Source: Deltaproteobacteria bacterium (GTDB taxonomy: Bacteria > Myxococcota_A > Polyangia > JACPQR01). Taken from it: a DNA stretch of 64,000 nt. Position 1 is the stretch's first letter; the number at the start of each line of letters is the position of its first letter. Below the pieces are notes generated by a model. It was not told the DNA's origin and searched no databases. It was given only the letters and a program-made list of their open reading frames with translations. Below are positions 43,035 through 52,298 of the stretch, piece after piece. The stretch covers positions 1-64,000 of the forward strand of contig JACPQR010000176.1 in assembly GCA_016190375.1 (NCBI GenBank). Direction: 5' to 3'. Both the position numbers and the translations under genes were made by a program.

Positions 43035-44261
43035 CTACCTCTGGAGCTCCCTGCGGACGGCGTCGAGCTCCGGCGGGATGCGGCGCGGAGGCTGGACGGA
43101 GCTCGCGCGCATCGCGCCGCGGACGTCCTTGAGCCCATTGCCCGTCACGACGGCGAGGACGTCGTCCGTCGGTGCGACGAGGCCGCGCTCCCTCGCGAGG
43201 CGAACGCCGGCGAGCGAGGCGGCGGCCGTCGGCTCGGCGAAGACGCCGGAGGCCCGGGCGAGCGCTGGCACCATCTCCAGGATCGCCTCGTCGGGCACCG
43301 CGACCATCGCGCCGCCGGAGGCGCGCACGGCGCGCAGGGCCTTGACCGCGTTTCGCGGGTGCGAGACCGAGATCGAGTCGGCGATGGTGCGTGCCTCGCG
43401 CGGCTCGATGCGCTCGTCGCCGCGCTCGAATGCCTCGACCAGCGGCCGCGCGCCCTCGGCCTGCACGCCGAGGAGGCGGGGGAGGCGGTCGATCACGCCG
43501 AGGCGCTGCATCTCGCACAGTCCCTTCCAGATGCCGGCGATGGTGCAGCCGTCGCCGACGCTGACCGCCACGACGTCGGGGATGCGCTTCGCGGTCTGCT
43601 CGGCGATCTCGAGGCCACAGGTCTTCTTGCCCTCGACCAGGTAGGGGTTGACCGCGCAGTTGCGGTTGTACAGGTCCGGGAAGGCCGCGACGGACTTCTG
43701 GCAGAGGTCGTAGGCGTCCGCGTAGGTGCCCTCCACGAGGAGGACCGTCGCGCCGTAGATCGCGAGCTGGGCCACCTTGGCCTCCGGCGCGGAGGCGGGG
43801 ACGAAGATGACCGCGGGCAGGCCCAGATCGGCCGCCATGCCGGCCAGGGAGCTCGCGGCGTTGCCCGTGGAGGCGCAGGCGATCGCTCGCGCGCCGAGAC
43901 CGGCGGCGCGGGTCGCTCCCACGGCCGAGGCGCGGTCCTTGAACGACGCCGTCGGCATGCGGCCGTCGTCCTTCACGCGGAGCGCGCGCACGCCGAGCGT
44001 CGGGGCGAGCCGGTCAACCTCGTAGATGGGGGTCCAGCCGACCACGACCCGCGGGCGTCGCCAGCGCTCCTCGACCGGCAGGAGCTGGTGGTAGCGCCAG
44101 ATCGAGTGCTCCGCGGAAGGTCGCCACGAGCGCGCAATGACGTCGTAGTCCCAGTCCACGTCGAGGATCCCGGCGTCGCCGCAGCGCGGGCAGGTGTACT
44201 CGACCTCGCCGTGTGCGAAGGCCGAGCCGCAAAGGATGCAGTGAAGACCTCTGGGCAGCAT
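43035..44261 (-). CDS. Threonine-synthase-like PLP enzyme
   Basis: 408 residues. N-terminal zinc-ribbon Cys pairs (C8/C11 and C24/C27), then a fold-type-II PLP domain with Schiff-base lysine in TASFKDRASAVG, ACASTGNAASSLAGMAADLG, VSVGDGCTIAGIWKGL and VVTGNGLKD. Closest to archaeal/bacterial threonine synthases but lies in an operon with a selenium-dependent-type molybdenum hydroxylase (7 bp after its stop is the hydroxylase's next-gene junction), as PLP lyases do in such clusters. The physiological substrate may therefore be other than O-phosphohomoserine. Confidence 0.82.
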   Translation of the reverse strand: MLPRGLHCILCGSAFAHGEVEYTCPRCGDAGILDVDWDYDVIARSWRPSAEHSIWRYHQLLPVEERWRRPRVVVGWTPIYEVDRLAPTLGVRALRVKDDGRMPTASFKDRASAVGATRAAGLGARAIACASTGNAASSLAGMAADLGLPAVIFVPASAPEAKVAQLAIYGATVLLVEGTYADAYDLCQKSVAAFPDLYNRNCAVNPYLVEGKKTCGLEIAEQTAKRIPDVVAVSVGDGCTIAGIWKGLCEMQRLGVIDRLPRLLGVQAEGARPLVEAFERGDERIEPREARTIADSISVSHPRNAVKALRAVRASGGAMVAVPDEAILEMVPALARASGVFAEPTAAASLAGVRLARERGLVAPTDDVLAVVTGNGLKDVRGAMRASSVQPPRRIPPELDAVRRELQR

Positions 44262-44268
44262 GTCTCTC

Positions 44269-46890
44269 CTACTTCCGGAGGATCGCCCGCGCCGCCGGGC
44301 TGTCCTTCATTGGCAGGCGCGTGCGCCGGACCTTGTCGAACGCGTACAGGGCGCAGGCCACGGCGCCCGCCGTCGGGACGAGCCCGATCTCGCCGACTCC
44401 CTTCGCGCCGAACGGACCTTCCGGCTCGTGGTCCTCGACCAGGATCACCTCGACGGGAGGCATGTCGCGCGCGCGCAGGACGCCGTAGTCGCGGAGCCGG
44501 AAGGTCACGGGCATGCCCTCCTCGCAGCGCATCTCCTCGGTGAGCGCGTAGCCGAGGCCCATGTGCACGGCTCCCTCGATCTGGCCCGCGCAGAGGGCGG
44601 GGTTGATCGCCCTGCCGACGTCGTGGGCGGCGACGACCTTCGCGAGCCGACCCTTCTCGTCGAGGATCACGAGCTGTGTCGCGAAACCGAACGCCGTGTG
44701 CGTCTTGACCTTCGGCACGTCGGCGCCGAGCGGCGTCGTGTCGTTGCAGAGGAACTCGCCCTCGTAGACCTTGCCGCCCAGGTCAGCGAGCGTCAGGCCC
44801 CGATCGAGATCGTCCTTCAGCTTTCGCGCCGCGAGGATCGCGGCCTTGCCGCCGAACAGCGTGGCGCGCGAGCCCGTCGTCTGACCGCACGCCATCGGGT
44901 AGCGCGTCTCGACGCGGGCGCGAAAGACCCTGGCGGGCAGGCCCGTGACCTCGCAAGCGCACTGGATGAGGACCGTGAGCAGGCCCTGGCCCATCTCCGT
45001 GTAGCCGTTGTACAGAGTGACCGTCGCGTCCTGTTCGACGACTAGACGGCACTTGCCCCACTCGGGAACGCCGTTCCCGATCCCCGAGTTCTTGATCCCG
45101 CAGGCGAGGCCCGCCCTGTCGCGATGGGCGTAGTACTGGTCCTTGACCGCGAGGAGCGTCTGGCGCAGGCCCACGGACTTCTCGAGCACCTGACCGGTGG
45201 CGATCGTGTCCCCGACCTTCAGCGCGTTTCGCCAGCGCATCTCCCATGCGTCGAGCCCGCAGCGCTCCGCGAGCATGTCCACGGCCGACTCCATCGCGAA
45301 CTGCGCCTGGTTCGCGCCGAACCCACGCATCGCGCCGCAGGGAGGGTTGTTCGTGTAGACCGCCGTCGCCTCGACGTCCACGTTCGGCACGGCGTAGGCG
45401 CCGGAGGCGTGCCCGGCCGCGCGCTCGAGGACCTTGCTCGAGACGGATGCGTAGGCCCCGCCGTCCCCGATCATCCGGGCCCAGACGGCCGTGAGCTTCC
45501 CCTCGGAGTCGCAGCCAACCCGGTAGTGCATCTCGATCGGGTGGCGCTTCGGGTGCATGCGCATGGACTCTTCGCGCGACAGGACGAGGCGCACGGGCCT
45601 TGCCGTCAGATGCGAGAGGAGCGCAGTCTGCGCCTGGACGGACATGTCCTCCTTGCCGCCGAACGCGCCGCCGTTCGGGACGAGGACCACGTGGAGGTCC
45701 TCCTCGCCCCAGCCCAGAAAGCGAGCGACCTGCCGGCGGTCGTCGAAGACGCCCTGACCCTGCGTGTACAGGGTCATCCTCGCCGGATGGCCCGCGTGCG
45801 CGCCGGGGACGGCGAGCGCCGCCTCGGGCTCGAGGTACAGGTGCTCGATCCGCTGCGTGTGGAAGACCTCGTCGACGACGTGGGCCGACCGCGACAGCGC
45901 CTCCTCGGCGTCGCCGCGAACGATCCGTGACAGGGAGAGGAGATTGCCGTGAGGCCCCACCCGCGGCGCGTCCGCTTCGAGGGCGCGCTTCGGGTCGGTC
46001 AGCGGTGGCAGCACCTCGAGCTCCACGTCGACCAGCGCTGCCGCGGCGCGCGCGGTCCGGGCGTCGTCGGCGGCGACCGCCGCGAGGACGTCGCCGACGT
46101 AGTGCGTCTCCTCGCCTTGGGCGACGAATCCCGCCCAGTCGTCGTAGAGCAGCCCGTAGTAGCGCTGGCCGGGCACGTCGCGCGCGGTCGCGACGCAACG
46201 GACGCCGGGGAGCGCCCTCGCCCGGGACGTGTCGATCCCGATCACCCTGGCGCGCGCATGCGGCGAGAGCGCCAGGGCCCCGTGGAGCATACCGGGCACC
46301 GTCATGTCCGCGACGAACGGGCGCAGGCCCAGGGCCAGGGCCTCGCCGTCGACGCGGTCGAGCTCGGTCCCCACCCGGCCGCTCGAGTCCGGCTCGGGCA
46401 GCGGCACGCCGCGTCGCGCGGCCGCCGCGCTCCGGAACGCCTCGACGATCCTCGCGTACCCCGTGCAGCGGCAGAGGTGGACGTCGAGCCTCTTCCTGAT
46501 CTCCTCCTCGCTCGGATCCGCGCTCTCGTCGAGGACGGACTTCATCCGCATGACGATTCCCGGCGTGCAGTAGCCGCACTGCAGCCCTGCCGCGCGAGCG
46601 AACGCCTCCGCGTAGATCCGGCGCTCGGCCTCGTCGATTCCCATCACGGTCAGGATCCGCCGGCCCTCGGCGCCCGTGGCCGGCGTGGCGCAGGACACCT
46701 TGGGCCGATCGTCCACGAGAACCACGCAGCATCCGCATTGGCCTTGCGGCGAGCAGCCGTCCTTGGGCGTGGTGATCCCGGCATGGTCGCGCAGGAGCTC
46801 GAGGAGCGAGGTGCCCTCGGGCACCTCGAGCTCCATCGCGGTCCCGTCGATCGTGGTCCGGACGCGCATCGGACCGGTAGTTTCGGCCAA
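44269..46890 (-). CDS. Selenium-dependent-type xanthine dehydrogenase (fused)
   Basis: 873 residues fusing a 2Fe-2S iron-sulfur subunit to a molybdopterin subunit. Clusters: TPKDGCSPQGQCGCC with C67, and LQCGYCTPGI with HLCRCTGY. Mo-cofactor part: VPNGGAFGGKEDMSVQ, MRGFGANQAQFAMES, YTEMGQGLLTVLIQCACEV, GQTTGSRATLFGG and the catalytic-Glu region GAKGVGEIGLVPTAGAVACA. This two-domain fused form without FAD subunit matches the selenium-dependent molybdenum hydroxylase group, in which Se is a labile ligand and not selenocysteine. Hydroxylates purines or heterocycles. Start 46890; 46869 is possible. Confidence 0.9.
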   Translation of the reverse strand: MAETTGPMRVRTTIDGTAMELEVPEGTSLLELLRDHAGITTPKDGCSPQGQCGCCVVLVDDRPKVSCATPATGAEGRRILTVMGIDEAERRIYAEAFARAAGLQCGYCTPGIVMRMKSVLDESADPSEEEIRKRLDVHLCRCTGYARIVEAFRSAAAARRGVPLPEPDSSGRVGTELDRVDGEALALGLRPFVADMTVPGMLHGALALSPHARARVIGIDTSRARALPGVRCVATARDVPGQRYYGLLYDDWAGFVAQGEETHYVGDVLAAVAADDARTARAAAALVDVELEVLPPLTDPKRALEADAPRVGPHGNLLSLSRIVRGDAEEALSRSAHVVDEVFHTQRIEHLYLEPEAALAVPGAHAGHPARMTLYTQGQGVFDDRRQVARFLGWGEEDLHVVLVPNGGAFGGKEDMSVQAQTALLSHLTARPVRLVLSREESMRMHPKRHPIEMHYRVGCDSEGKLTAVWARMIGDGGAYASVSSKVLERAAGHASGAYAVPNVDVEATAVYTNNPPCGAMRGFGANQAQFAMESAVDMLAERCGLDAWEMRWRNALKVGDTIATGQVLEKSVGLRQTLLAVKDQYYAHRDRAGLACGIKNSGIGNGVPEWGKCRLVVEQDATVTLYNGYTEMGQGLLTVLIQCACEVTGLPARVFRARVETRYPMACGQTTGSRATLFGGKAAILAARKLKDDLDRGLTLADLGGKVYEGEFLCNDTTPLGADVPKVKTHTAFGFATQLVILDEKGRLAKVVAAHDVGRAINPALCAGQIEGAVHMGLGYALTEEMRCEEGMPVTFRLRDYGVLRARDMPPVEVILVEDHEPEGPFGAKGVGEIGLVPTAGAVACALYAFDKVRRTRLPMKDSPAARAILRK

Positions 46891-46911
46891 CGAGGCGCGC
46901 CAAACAAGCGC

Positions 46912-47721
46912 TCAGAAGCGCTGGTCGTCCTCGACGAGCCAGTCGAACACCGGGCGGGTCTCGGTGACGAGCGGACCGTAGAAGTTGTGACCGATGGCCG
47001 CGAACGCTACGCGCGCGTCGGCGCCGGCCGCCTGGAGCACCGAGGTGAGCCGCCTGGCGCGTTCCCGGCAGCCGGGCCGGCCGCAGGCGAAGGCGATCTT
47101 CCGGCCGCCGCGCGTCGCGAAGGTCGCGGCGCCGCGCCGGTCCCAGCCATCGAGCCCGCCCTCGACCAGCACGATGCGCGGGTACCGATCGGGCGAGCTC
47201 CGCGCCAGCGGCGCGAGGTGGAACGCTCCCAGCGAGAAGCCGACCCAGACGTCGGGACCGCCGTCGACGCGCCCGGGGTAGCGCGCCGCGAGCGCAGCGC
47301 GCCCTGCCGCGACCTCTCTCAGGATCGAGGAGCGAGCGCCGTAGTGCCATCGATCGAGCCCGGGCGCGTCGGTCCGCGGGATGCCTCGCGGACAGAGGAT
47401 GAACGCGCGGCCCTCCACGATCGGGTCCCACGCCGCGCAGTCCCACTCGGGCCGATCGAAGTTGCCGTGAAGCACGACGACCACGGGGCGGGCGCCGCTC
47501 GTCCGGTACGGGGCGAGGTGCTCGGCCGGCCGGAACCCGGGGACGTCGAGCGGCACCGTGCCCGCAGGCTCCACGGGGGCCGGAGGTGCCGGTGTCGCCG
47601 ACACGAGGGGCGCCGCGGCGGGTGTGGCGCGCTCGAGGCGCGGCGCGGGATCGGGCGGCTCCTGCGCCTGTGTGGGACCGGTGCATGCGGCGGCGAGAAG
47701 GGCGAGGGCGGTCGTACGCAT
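46912..47721 (-). CDS. Exported alpha/beta hydrolase
   Basis: 269 residues. N-terminal signal with a potential lipobox (LALLAAAC), a Pro/Ala linker to about residue 55, then an alpha/beta hydrolase: RPVVVVLHGNFDRPEWDCAA, DVWVGFSLGAFHLAPLAR with the nucleophile Ser, and GHNFYGPLV carrying the His. Similar to esterase/PHB-depolymerase-like proteins. The longer open frame upstream antisenses the intergenic region and the PEGA gene, so the start at 47721 is preferred. Confidence 0.78.
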   Translation of the reverse strand: MRTTALALLAAACTGPTQAQEPPDPAPRLERATPAAAPLVSATPAPPAPVEPAGTVPLDVPGFRPAEHLAPYRTSGARPVVVVLHGNFDRPEWDCAAWDPIVEGRAFILCPRGIPRTDAPGLDRWHYGARSSILREVAAGRAALAARYPGRVDGGPDVWVGFSLGAFHLAPLARSSPDRYPRIVLVEGGLDGWDRRGAATFATRGGRKIAFACGRPGCRERARRLTSVLQAAGADARVAFAAIGHNFYGPLVTETRPVFDWLVEDDQRF

Positions 47722-47795
47722 GTTGATGGGTCGCCGCCGAGGGAGCGCGCAATGTAAAGAGCTGGCAAAAGGGCCGCCCGTCCCGGGACGGGGCG

Positions 47796-49061
47796 CTACC
47801 AGGCGAGGTTGAGCCCGAAGCCCGTGTGGTCCCGGCCGACGATCGGGAAGAGCTGCAGGCCCGACGCTCGCTCGGACTCTTCGGATCTCGGCGCAGACGT
47901 GCCGAACACGAGGTAGGTCCCGACCACCGCCGACGCGAGGCCCAGGCCGCCCAGGACCCACTGTCCCCAGCTCTTCATGCAGAGCGACTCGACGTCGCCG
48001 GTGGACAAGGTGTCTCCGTCCTCGCCGGAATACGAGCCCCCTGCAGGCTCGAAGCCGGGTTCCAGATCGTCGGCGTCGGGGTAGCCGTCGAAGCTGTTCT
48101 CGCCGCCGCTCTTCGGGGTTCCGCTGAAGTCCGCGTCGCAAACCTCGTCCTTCTTGCCCCACTGGGTGAAGCGGTAGCGGACCTCGGTCCATTCCTGCGT
48201 ACCGTTCGTCGCCTGGATCTCCGCGGCCCACGCGATCGCGACCGCGCCGAGGACGGCGCCTGCTACCAGAGCCCCTATCCCGACCCACTGAAGGGCGCCG
48301 ATCCCGCCACCGCGCCGCGGCGGGGGTCGCCGGTCGTCGCCGCCGCCGCCCAGCGGCACGAGCCGCGCCCGCAGACGCGCGGTCTCGCCGGCGCGGACGG
48401 TCACCGTCGTCTCGTAGGGCTCGTGGCCCTCGGCCTCGATCGAGACGCGATGCTGGCCGACGTCGACGTCCGTCACCGACAGCCGGCCCTCTCCGACCTC
48501 GCCCGCCAGCTCGCCGTCCACGCGGACGATCGCCCCGTCCGAGTCCGTCAGGATCTCGATTCCCCCCTTCTCGGTCGCGAACAGGCCCGCGATCAGCCGG
48601 CGCGCCGGGTCCCGCAGATCCTCGAAGTCATGGGCCGTCCGCGGGAGCTGTGCGTTCTGCGACCTCAGCTCGCGACCGGCCTCCACGTCGAACAGCGTGA
48701 CGGTCACGCGGAAGGCGAAGTCGGAGCCGCGACGGACGCGCGCGAGCTGGCCGAGCACGAGGAGCTTCGACTGCATCTCCTGGCCGATCTGCTGCAGGCA
48801 GGTGGAGTCCGGCGGATCCTCGCAGCCGAACGCGAGGGACATCTGGGCCAGAGTCGCCTCCCGGCCGCTGGCGCGCACGCTGCGGGTCTCCTCGACGGCG
48901 CGGCGCAGGACGGCGGTCAGGTTCTCCGCGACGAGCGCGTCATCGCCCTCGTCGGTGGTGAGCCCGAGGACGGTCACGACGGGCAGATCATCCTGCGCGG
49001 CCGCCACGGAAGGCAGACCGATGCACGAAACGACGAGCAATGCCGCAAGCCTGGACCGCAT
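47796..49061 (-). CDS. PEGA-domain exported protein
   Basis: 421 residues. Signal peptide (LAALLVVSCIGLPSVAAA), an N-terminal TolB/CsgG-like domain that collects signal variables (PVVTVLGLTTDEGDDALVAE, EMQSKLLVLGQLARV), then a PEGA domain (AIVRVDGELAGEVGEGRLSV, HRVSIEAEGHEPYETTVTVR). Two hydrophobic segments follow near residues 265-290 and 370-395. This family is frequent in myxobacterial envelopes. Function unknown. Confidence 0.82.
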   Translation of the reverse strand: MRSRLAALLVVSCIGLPSVAAAQDDLPVVTVLGLTTDEGDDALVAENLTAVLRRAVEETRSVRASGREATLAQMSLAFGCEDPPDSTCLQQIGQEMQSKLLVLGQLARVRRGSDFAFRVTVTLFDVEAGRELRSQNAQLPRTAHDFEDLRDPARRLIAGLFATEKGGIEILTDSDGAIVRVDGELAGEVGEGRLSVTDVDVGQHRVSIEAEGHEPYETTVTVRAGETARLRARLVPLGGGGDDRRPPPRRGGGIGALQWVGIGALVAGAVLGAVAIAWAAEIQATNGTQEWTEVRYRFTQWGKKDEVCDADFSGTPKSGGENSFDGYPDADDLEPGFEPAGGSYSGEDGDTLSTGDVESLCMKSWGQWVLGGLGLASAVVGTYLVFGTSAPRSEESERASGLQLFPIVGRDHTGFGLNLAW

Positions 49062-49096
49062 GGCCCGGGATCGTACAGACGCTGACGGTCGCCTGT

Positions 49097-49762
49097 CTAC
49101 AGCTCGATCAAGCCCCGCCGGATGCCCTGCGTGACCGCTTCGGTGCGGTTGGACACCTCGAGCTTCTCGTAGATGTGCTCGAGGTGAGTCCTCACCGTGC
49201 CGGGCGAGAGGCCCAGGGCGCGCGCGGCCTCCGCGTTCGACAGACCCTTCGCGATGAGCTCGAGGATCTCGAGCTCGCGGTCCGTCAGCGGCGGAGGAGG
49301 CTGCGAGACGCGGTCACCGGCCGAGGCTTCCCCCGCCTGCGCCGGAAGGAACTGCTTGATGAGGCGGCGCGCCAGGGCAGGCTGGATCACGCTGCCTCCG
49401 CCGTGGACCTCGCGGATCGCCTCGACGACGCGCTCGGCCGAGGCGCCCTTGAGCAGATAGCCGGACGCGCCGCTCCGGATCGCCTCCAGCACCTTCTCGT
49501 CGTCCTCGAGCACGGTGAAGATCAGGATCTCGACCCTCGGCAGCCGCGCCCGCACGGCCTTGGCCACCGCGATGCCGTCCAGGTCCGGCAGGTTCAGGTC
49601 CAGGAGGATGACGTCGGGCCCGCAGCCCGTGGCTCCATCCACGGCGCTCTGGCCCGTCCTGAAGGTGCCGGCGACCTCGATGCCGTCGAACGTCGGCAGG
49701 ACGCGCGCGAGCTGCCGCGCGACCGAGGCGCGATCCTCGACGATCATGACCCGGATGGCCAA
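49097..49762 (-). CDS. NarL/FixJ-type response regulator
   Basis: 221 residues. Receiver domain with phosphoacceptor D55 (DVILLDLNLPDLDG), acidic pair E9/D10, conserved Lys in SGYLLKGASAERV; C-terminal LuxR-type helix-turn-helix (LTDRELEILELIAKGLSNAE, SPGTVRTHLEHIYEKL). No sensor kinase is adjacent; the gene stands alone, divergent from prmC across 59 bp. Confidence 0.95.
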   Translation of the reverse strand: MAIRVMIVEDRASVARQLARVLPTFDGIEVAGTFRTGQSAVDGATGCGPDVILLDLNLPDLDGIAVAKAVRARLPRVEILIFTVLEDDEKVLEAIRSGASGYLLKGASAERVVEAIREVHGGGSVIQPALARRLIKQFLPAQAGEASAGDRVSQPPPPLTDRELEILELIAKGLSNAEAARALGLSPGTVRTHLEHIYEKLEVSNRTEAVTQGIRRGLIEL

Positions 49763-49821
49763 GCGGATCGAATCGTAGCTTGGTTCGGGGCGGGGGAGTG
49801 CTAAATAGCCTCCTCGCCGTC

Positions 49822-50685
49822 ATGGAGCGCACCTGGTCGATCATGGAGGTCCTGCAGTGGACCGCGCGAGACCTGGCCGCGAGGGGCATCCCTTCGGCCC
49901 GGCTGGACGCCGAGGTGCTGCTCGCCCACGTCCTCGGGATGGAGCGCGTCGGCCTCTACGTGGCTCACGACCGGCCCCTCGACGCCCGTGAGCGGGCGAG
50001 CTTCCGGCAGGTGGTCGAGCGCCGGCGGGCGGGGGAGCCCGTCGCCTACATCCGCGGCACCAAGGAGTTCTGGGGGCTGGTCTTCTAGGTCGACAGGAAC
50101 GTCCTGATCCCGAGGCCGGAGACGGAGGTGCTGGTCGAGGAGGCGCTCGAGTGCCTCGATCCCGAACGAAGCGGGGGCCGCGGCGTCGACATCGGCACCG
50201 GCTCGGGCGCGATCCCGATCGCTCTGCTGCGAGAGCGGCCGACCTTGTCGATGGACGCCGTAGACCTGTCGGTCGAAGCGCTCGAGGTCGCGGACAGGAA
50301 CGCCCGGCGCCACGGAGTGGGGGAGAGGATCCGGTTTCTGCACGGCCACCTCGACGAGCCCGTCCGCGGCGAGCCCCCATACGACCTGGTCACGGCCAAC
50401 CTTCCGTACATCCCGACCGACGAGGTCGCCACGCTCCCTACCGGCGTTCGCGACTTCGAGCCGCGGCTGGCGCTCGACGGCGGCGCCGACGGCCTGGGTC
50501 TCCTCGCGTCGCTCATGGCGCGCGCCGATTCGCTGCTCGCGCCGGGCGGGGCGATGGTGCTCGAGGTCGGCATCGGACAGGCGGCGGCGCTCTCCCGGAT
50601 GGCCGAGACCTCGAGCCTCGGGCCGGCGCGAGTCCGCAAGGACTACTCGGGCAACGAGCGCGTCGTGGTGCTGCGCCGGCGATGA
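49822..50685 (+). pseudogene. prmC: prmC, release-factor methyltransferase with in-frame TAG
   Basis: Read through, 288 codons of a normal-length PrmC/HemK, which methylates the GGQ glutamine of RF1 and RF2. N-terminal helical domain (VLQWTARDLAARGIPSARLD, AEVLLAHVLG), then VLIPRPETEVLVEEAL, VDIGTGSGAIPIALL (SAM motif), DAVDLSVEALEVADRNARRH and TANLPYIPTDEVA (usually NPPY). Codon 89 (50086-50088) is TAG, between WGLVF and VDRNVLIPRPETE. No other defect is visible, and frame is kept on both sides. The 3' part could start internally at GTG 50128 but would lack the N-domain. The gene overlaps the next by ATGA. Confidence 0.85.
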
Positions 50686-51239
50686 GGGCGCCCGCGTGGC
50701 TGGCCGTGCTGACGATCATCTCGGCGCCGGCCGCGGCCCAGGCTCGCCCGGAGCTCACCACGAACCTGTCCTTGTCCTGGGGCCGCCGCGCGACCCCACC
50801 GTCGACCGACCGCGAGGCGATTCTGGGGCTGGGGCTCGGCGCCTCTCTCCTCGGCGATCGCGAGTCGTCGTCCGGCTTCGCAGCGGGCGCGACGCTCGCG
50901 GTCGCGACCATGGACTTCGGCGAGCTGCAGATCGCGGCGGGCGGCGCGCTCCTCGTGCCGGTCCTCGAGTCGTTCCCGTTCGTCGTGCAGGCCGCCCCGC
51001 TCGTCGCGCTGGACGGCGGCGCCGTGCGCCCCGGCGTCCTCGGCCGGCTGGGCTGGGGCGTCCACTCCTTCCCGCGGCTCGGGGTCTACGTCTTGAGCGC
51101 CGGAGTCTTCGTCGAGACGCGATACCTCGCCGCCGTCTCGGATCGGCCTCGGGTGCTCGACTGGTCGGTGGGTGTCGACCTCGACGCCTTCGCGCTGCTC
51201 TGGCCGTGGATGTTCCTGTGGGAGGCGATCGGCGGGTAG
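50682..51239 (+). CDS. Exported barrel-like hypothetical protein
   Basis: 185 residues. Signal peptide MRAPAWLAVLTIISAPAAAQ; body of alternating beta strands (LTTNLSLSWGRRATPPSTDR, GFAAGATLAVATMDFGELQI, GVHSFPRLGVYVLSAGVFVE) ending with aromatic residues (LLWPWMFLWEAIGG), like small outer-membrane barrels. Start ATG overlaps the prmC stop, so translation would be coupled to it. Family not recognised. Confidence 0.75.
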   Translation: MRAPAWLAVLTIISAPAAAQARPELTTNLSLSWGRRATPPSTDREAILGLGLGASLLGDRESSSGFAAGATLAVATMDFGELQIAAGGALLVPVLESFPFVVQAAPLVALDGGAVRPGVLGRLGWGVHSFPRLGVYVLSAGVFVETRYLAAVSDRPRVLDWSVGVDLDAFALLWPWMFLWEAIGG

Positions 51240-51245
51240 GCTAGA

Positions 51246-52289
51246 GTGACGAACGTGAAGAAGCCGCAGCCGCCGAGCTCCAACGTGCCCCGGCCGACCC
51301 GGACGACCACGGGCAAGTTCAAGGCCGAGCTCGCGGCGGCGGCGCTCGGGCTGCGAAACGAGCAGATCGAAGCCCGCGTCGTCTACTACGGCCCCGACCA
51401 GGCGACCTCGCCGGAGCTGGACGCCGTCACCGACGCCGTGGTGGCGCAGCTCGCGGCGTTCCAGAAGGCGCTGCGCCGCAAGTCTCCGACGCGGATCGAT
51501 CGCCAGGAGCTCGAGATCGCGATGATTCGGGCTCTGAGGGAGGCGCTCGAGCACCTCTTCGGCTCGCGGCGCGAGAGCTTCCTGCGTTTCCGCTCCCAGG
51601 AGGTCTCGCGGCGCGTCACGAAGCTCTTCTTCGAGTCGGAGCTGGGCTCGAGAGTCGCCCGCGACACCCGCGGCTCGAAGACGATCGGCTTCCCCGTCCA
51701 GGGTCTGTACTACGCCCTCGCGGACCACGGCGCGTCCGTCGAGAGGTCGATGCGGGAGCAGCGCTGGGCCTCGGAGGAGCAGCGCGTACACGCGATCGAG
51801 CGCTTCCGGCAGATGCTGAAAGAGCTCCGCGTCGAGTTCCTCAGACAGACCACGCGAGAGCTCGAGGTGATACTCGAGATCATGGGCAGGGCGCTCGGCG
51901 CGTTCTTCAAGGAGGTGCTGGTGCCCGGCCTCGGCGATCTCGCGTGGCGCGTCGTCCGGGAGGCGCGCGTCGTCGACGAAAGCGACGGCCGCCCGCAGGT
52001 GATCGAGTCCGCCTTCCCGGCCTTTCGAACGGCGTTCGACCGCGCGTTCCTCGAGATGCTCATCGAGGCGACTCGCGACCGCGTCGACGAGGAGGTGTCG
52101 ACGCTGCCCGGTTCGGCGCGGCTTCGAGACGACACGCTCGCCTTCCTGGCCGATGCTCACGTCTACAGCGAGATCTGCGCCATCGTGTGCGACGCCATCT
52201 ACGACTTCTTGCACTCCGAGGGGTTCCTCGATCTGCCCGCCGACTGGCGTGCCCACCTCGGCAGGGCGCGAGACTCGGCGGAGACCTGA
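51246..52289 (+). CDS. Hypothetical helical protein
   Basis: 347 residues from GTG. Long amphipathic helices, many Arg and Glu (RESFLRFRSQEVSRRVTKLF, QRVHAIERFRQMLKELRVEF, AFDRAFLEMLIEATRDRVDE). No transmembrane helix, signal peptide or known motif. It follows the preceding gene by 6 bp and is probably in the same transcript as prmC and the barrel protein. I do not recognise it. Confidence 0.72.
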   Translation: MTNVKKPQPPSSNVPRPTRTTTGKFKAELAAAALGLRNEQIEARVVYYGPDQATSPELDAVTDAVVAQLAAFQKALRRKSPTRIDRQELEIAMIRALREALEHLFGSRRESFLRFRSQEVSRRVTKLFFESELGSRVARDTRGSKTIGFPVQGLYYALADHGASVERSMREQRWASEEQRVHAIERFRQMLKELRVEFLRQTTRELEVILEIMGRALGAFFKEVLVPGLGDLAWRVVREARVVDESDGRPQVIESAFPAFRTAFDRAFLEMLIEATRDRVDEEVSTLPGSARLRDDTLAFLADAHVYSEICAIVCDAIYDFLHSEGFLDLPADWRAHLGRARDSAET

Positions 52290-52298
52290 TCTACGCGA

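Noticed and set aside
46912..48288. 458-residue frame for the exported hydrolase
   Set aside because: The first 190 residues are antisense or out-of-frame to the PEGA gene and intergenic DNA; the signal peptide begins at 47721.
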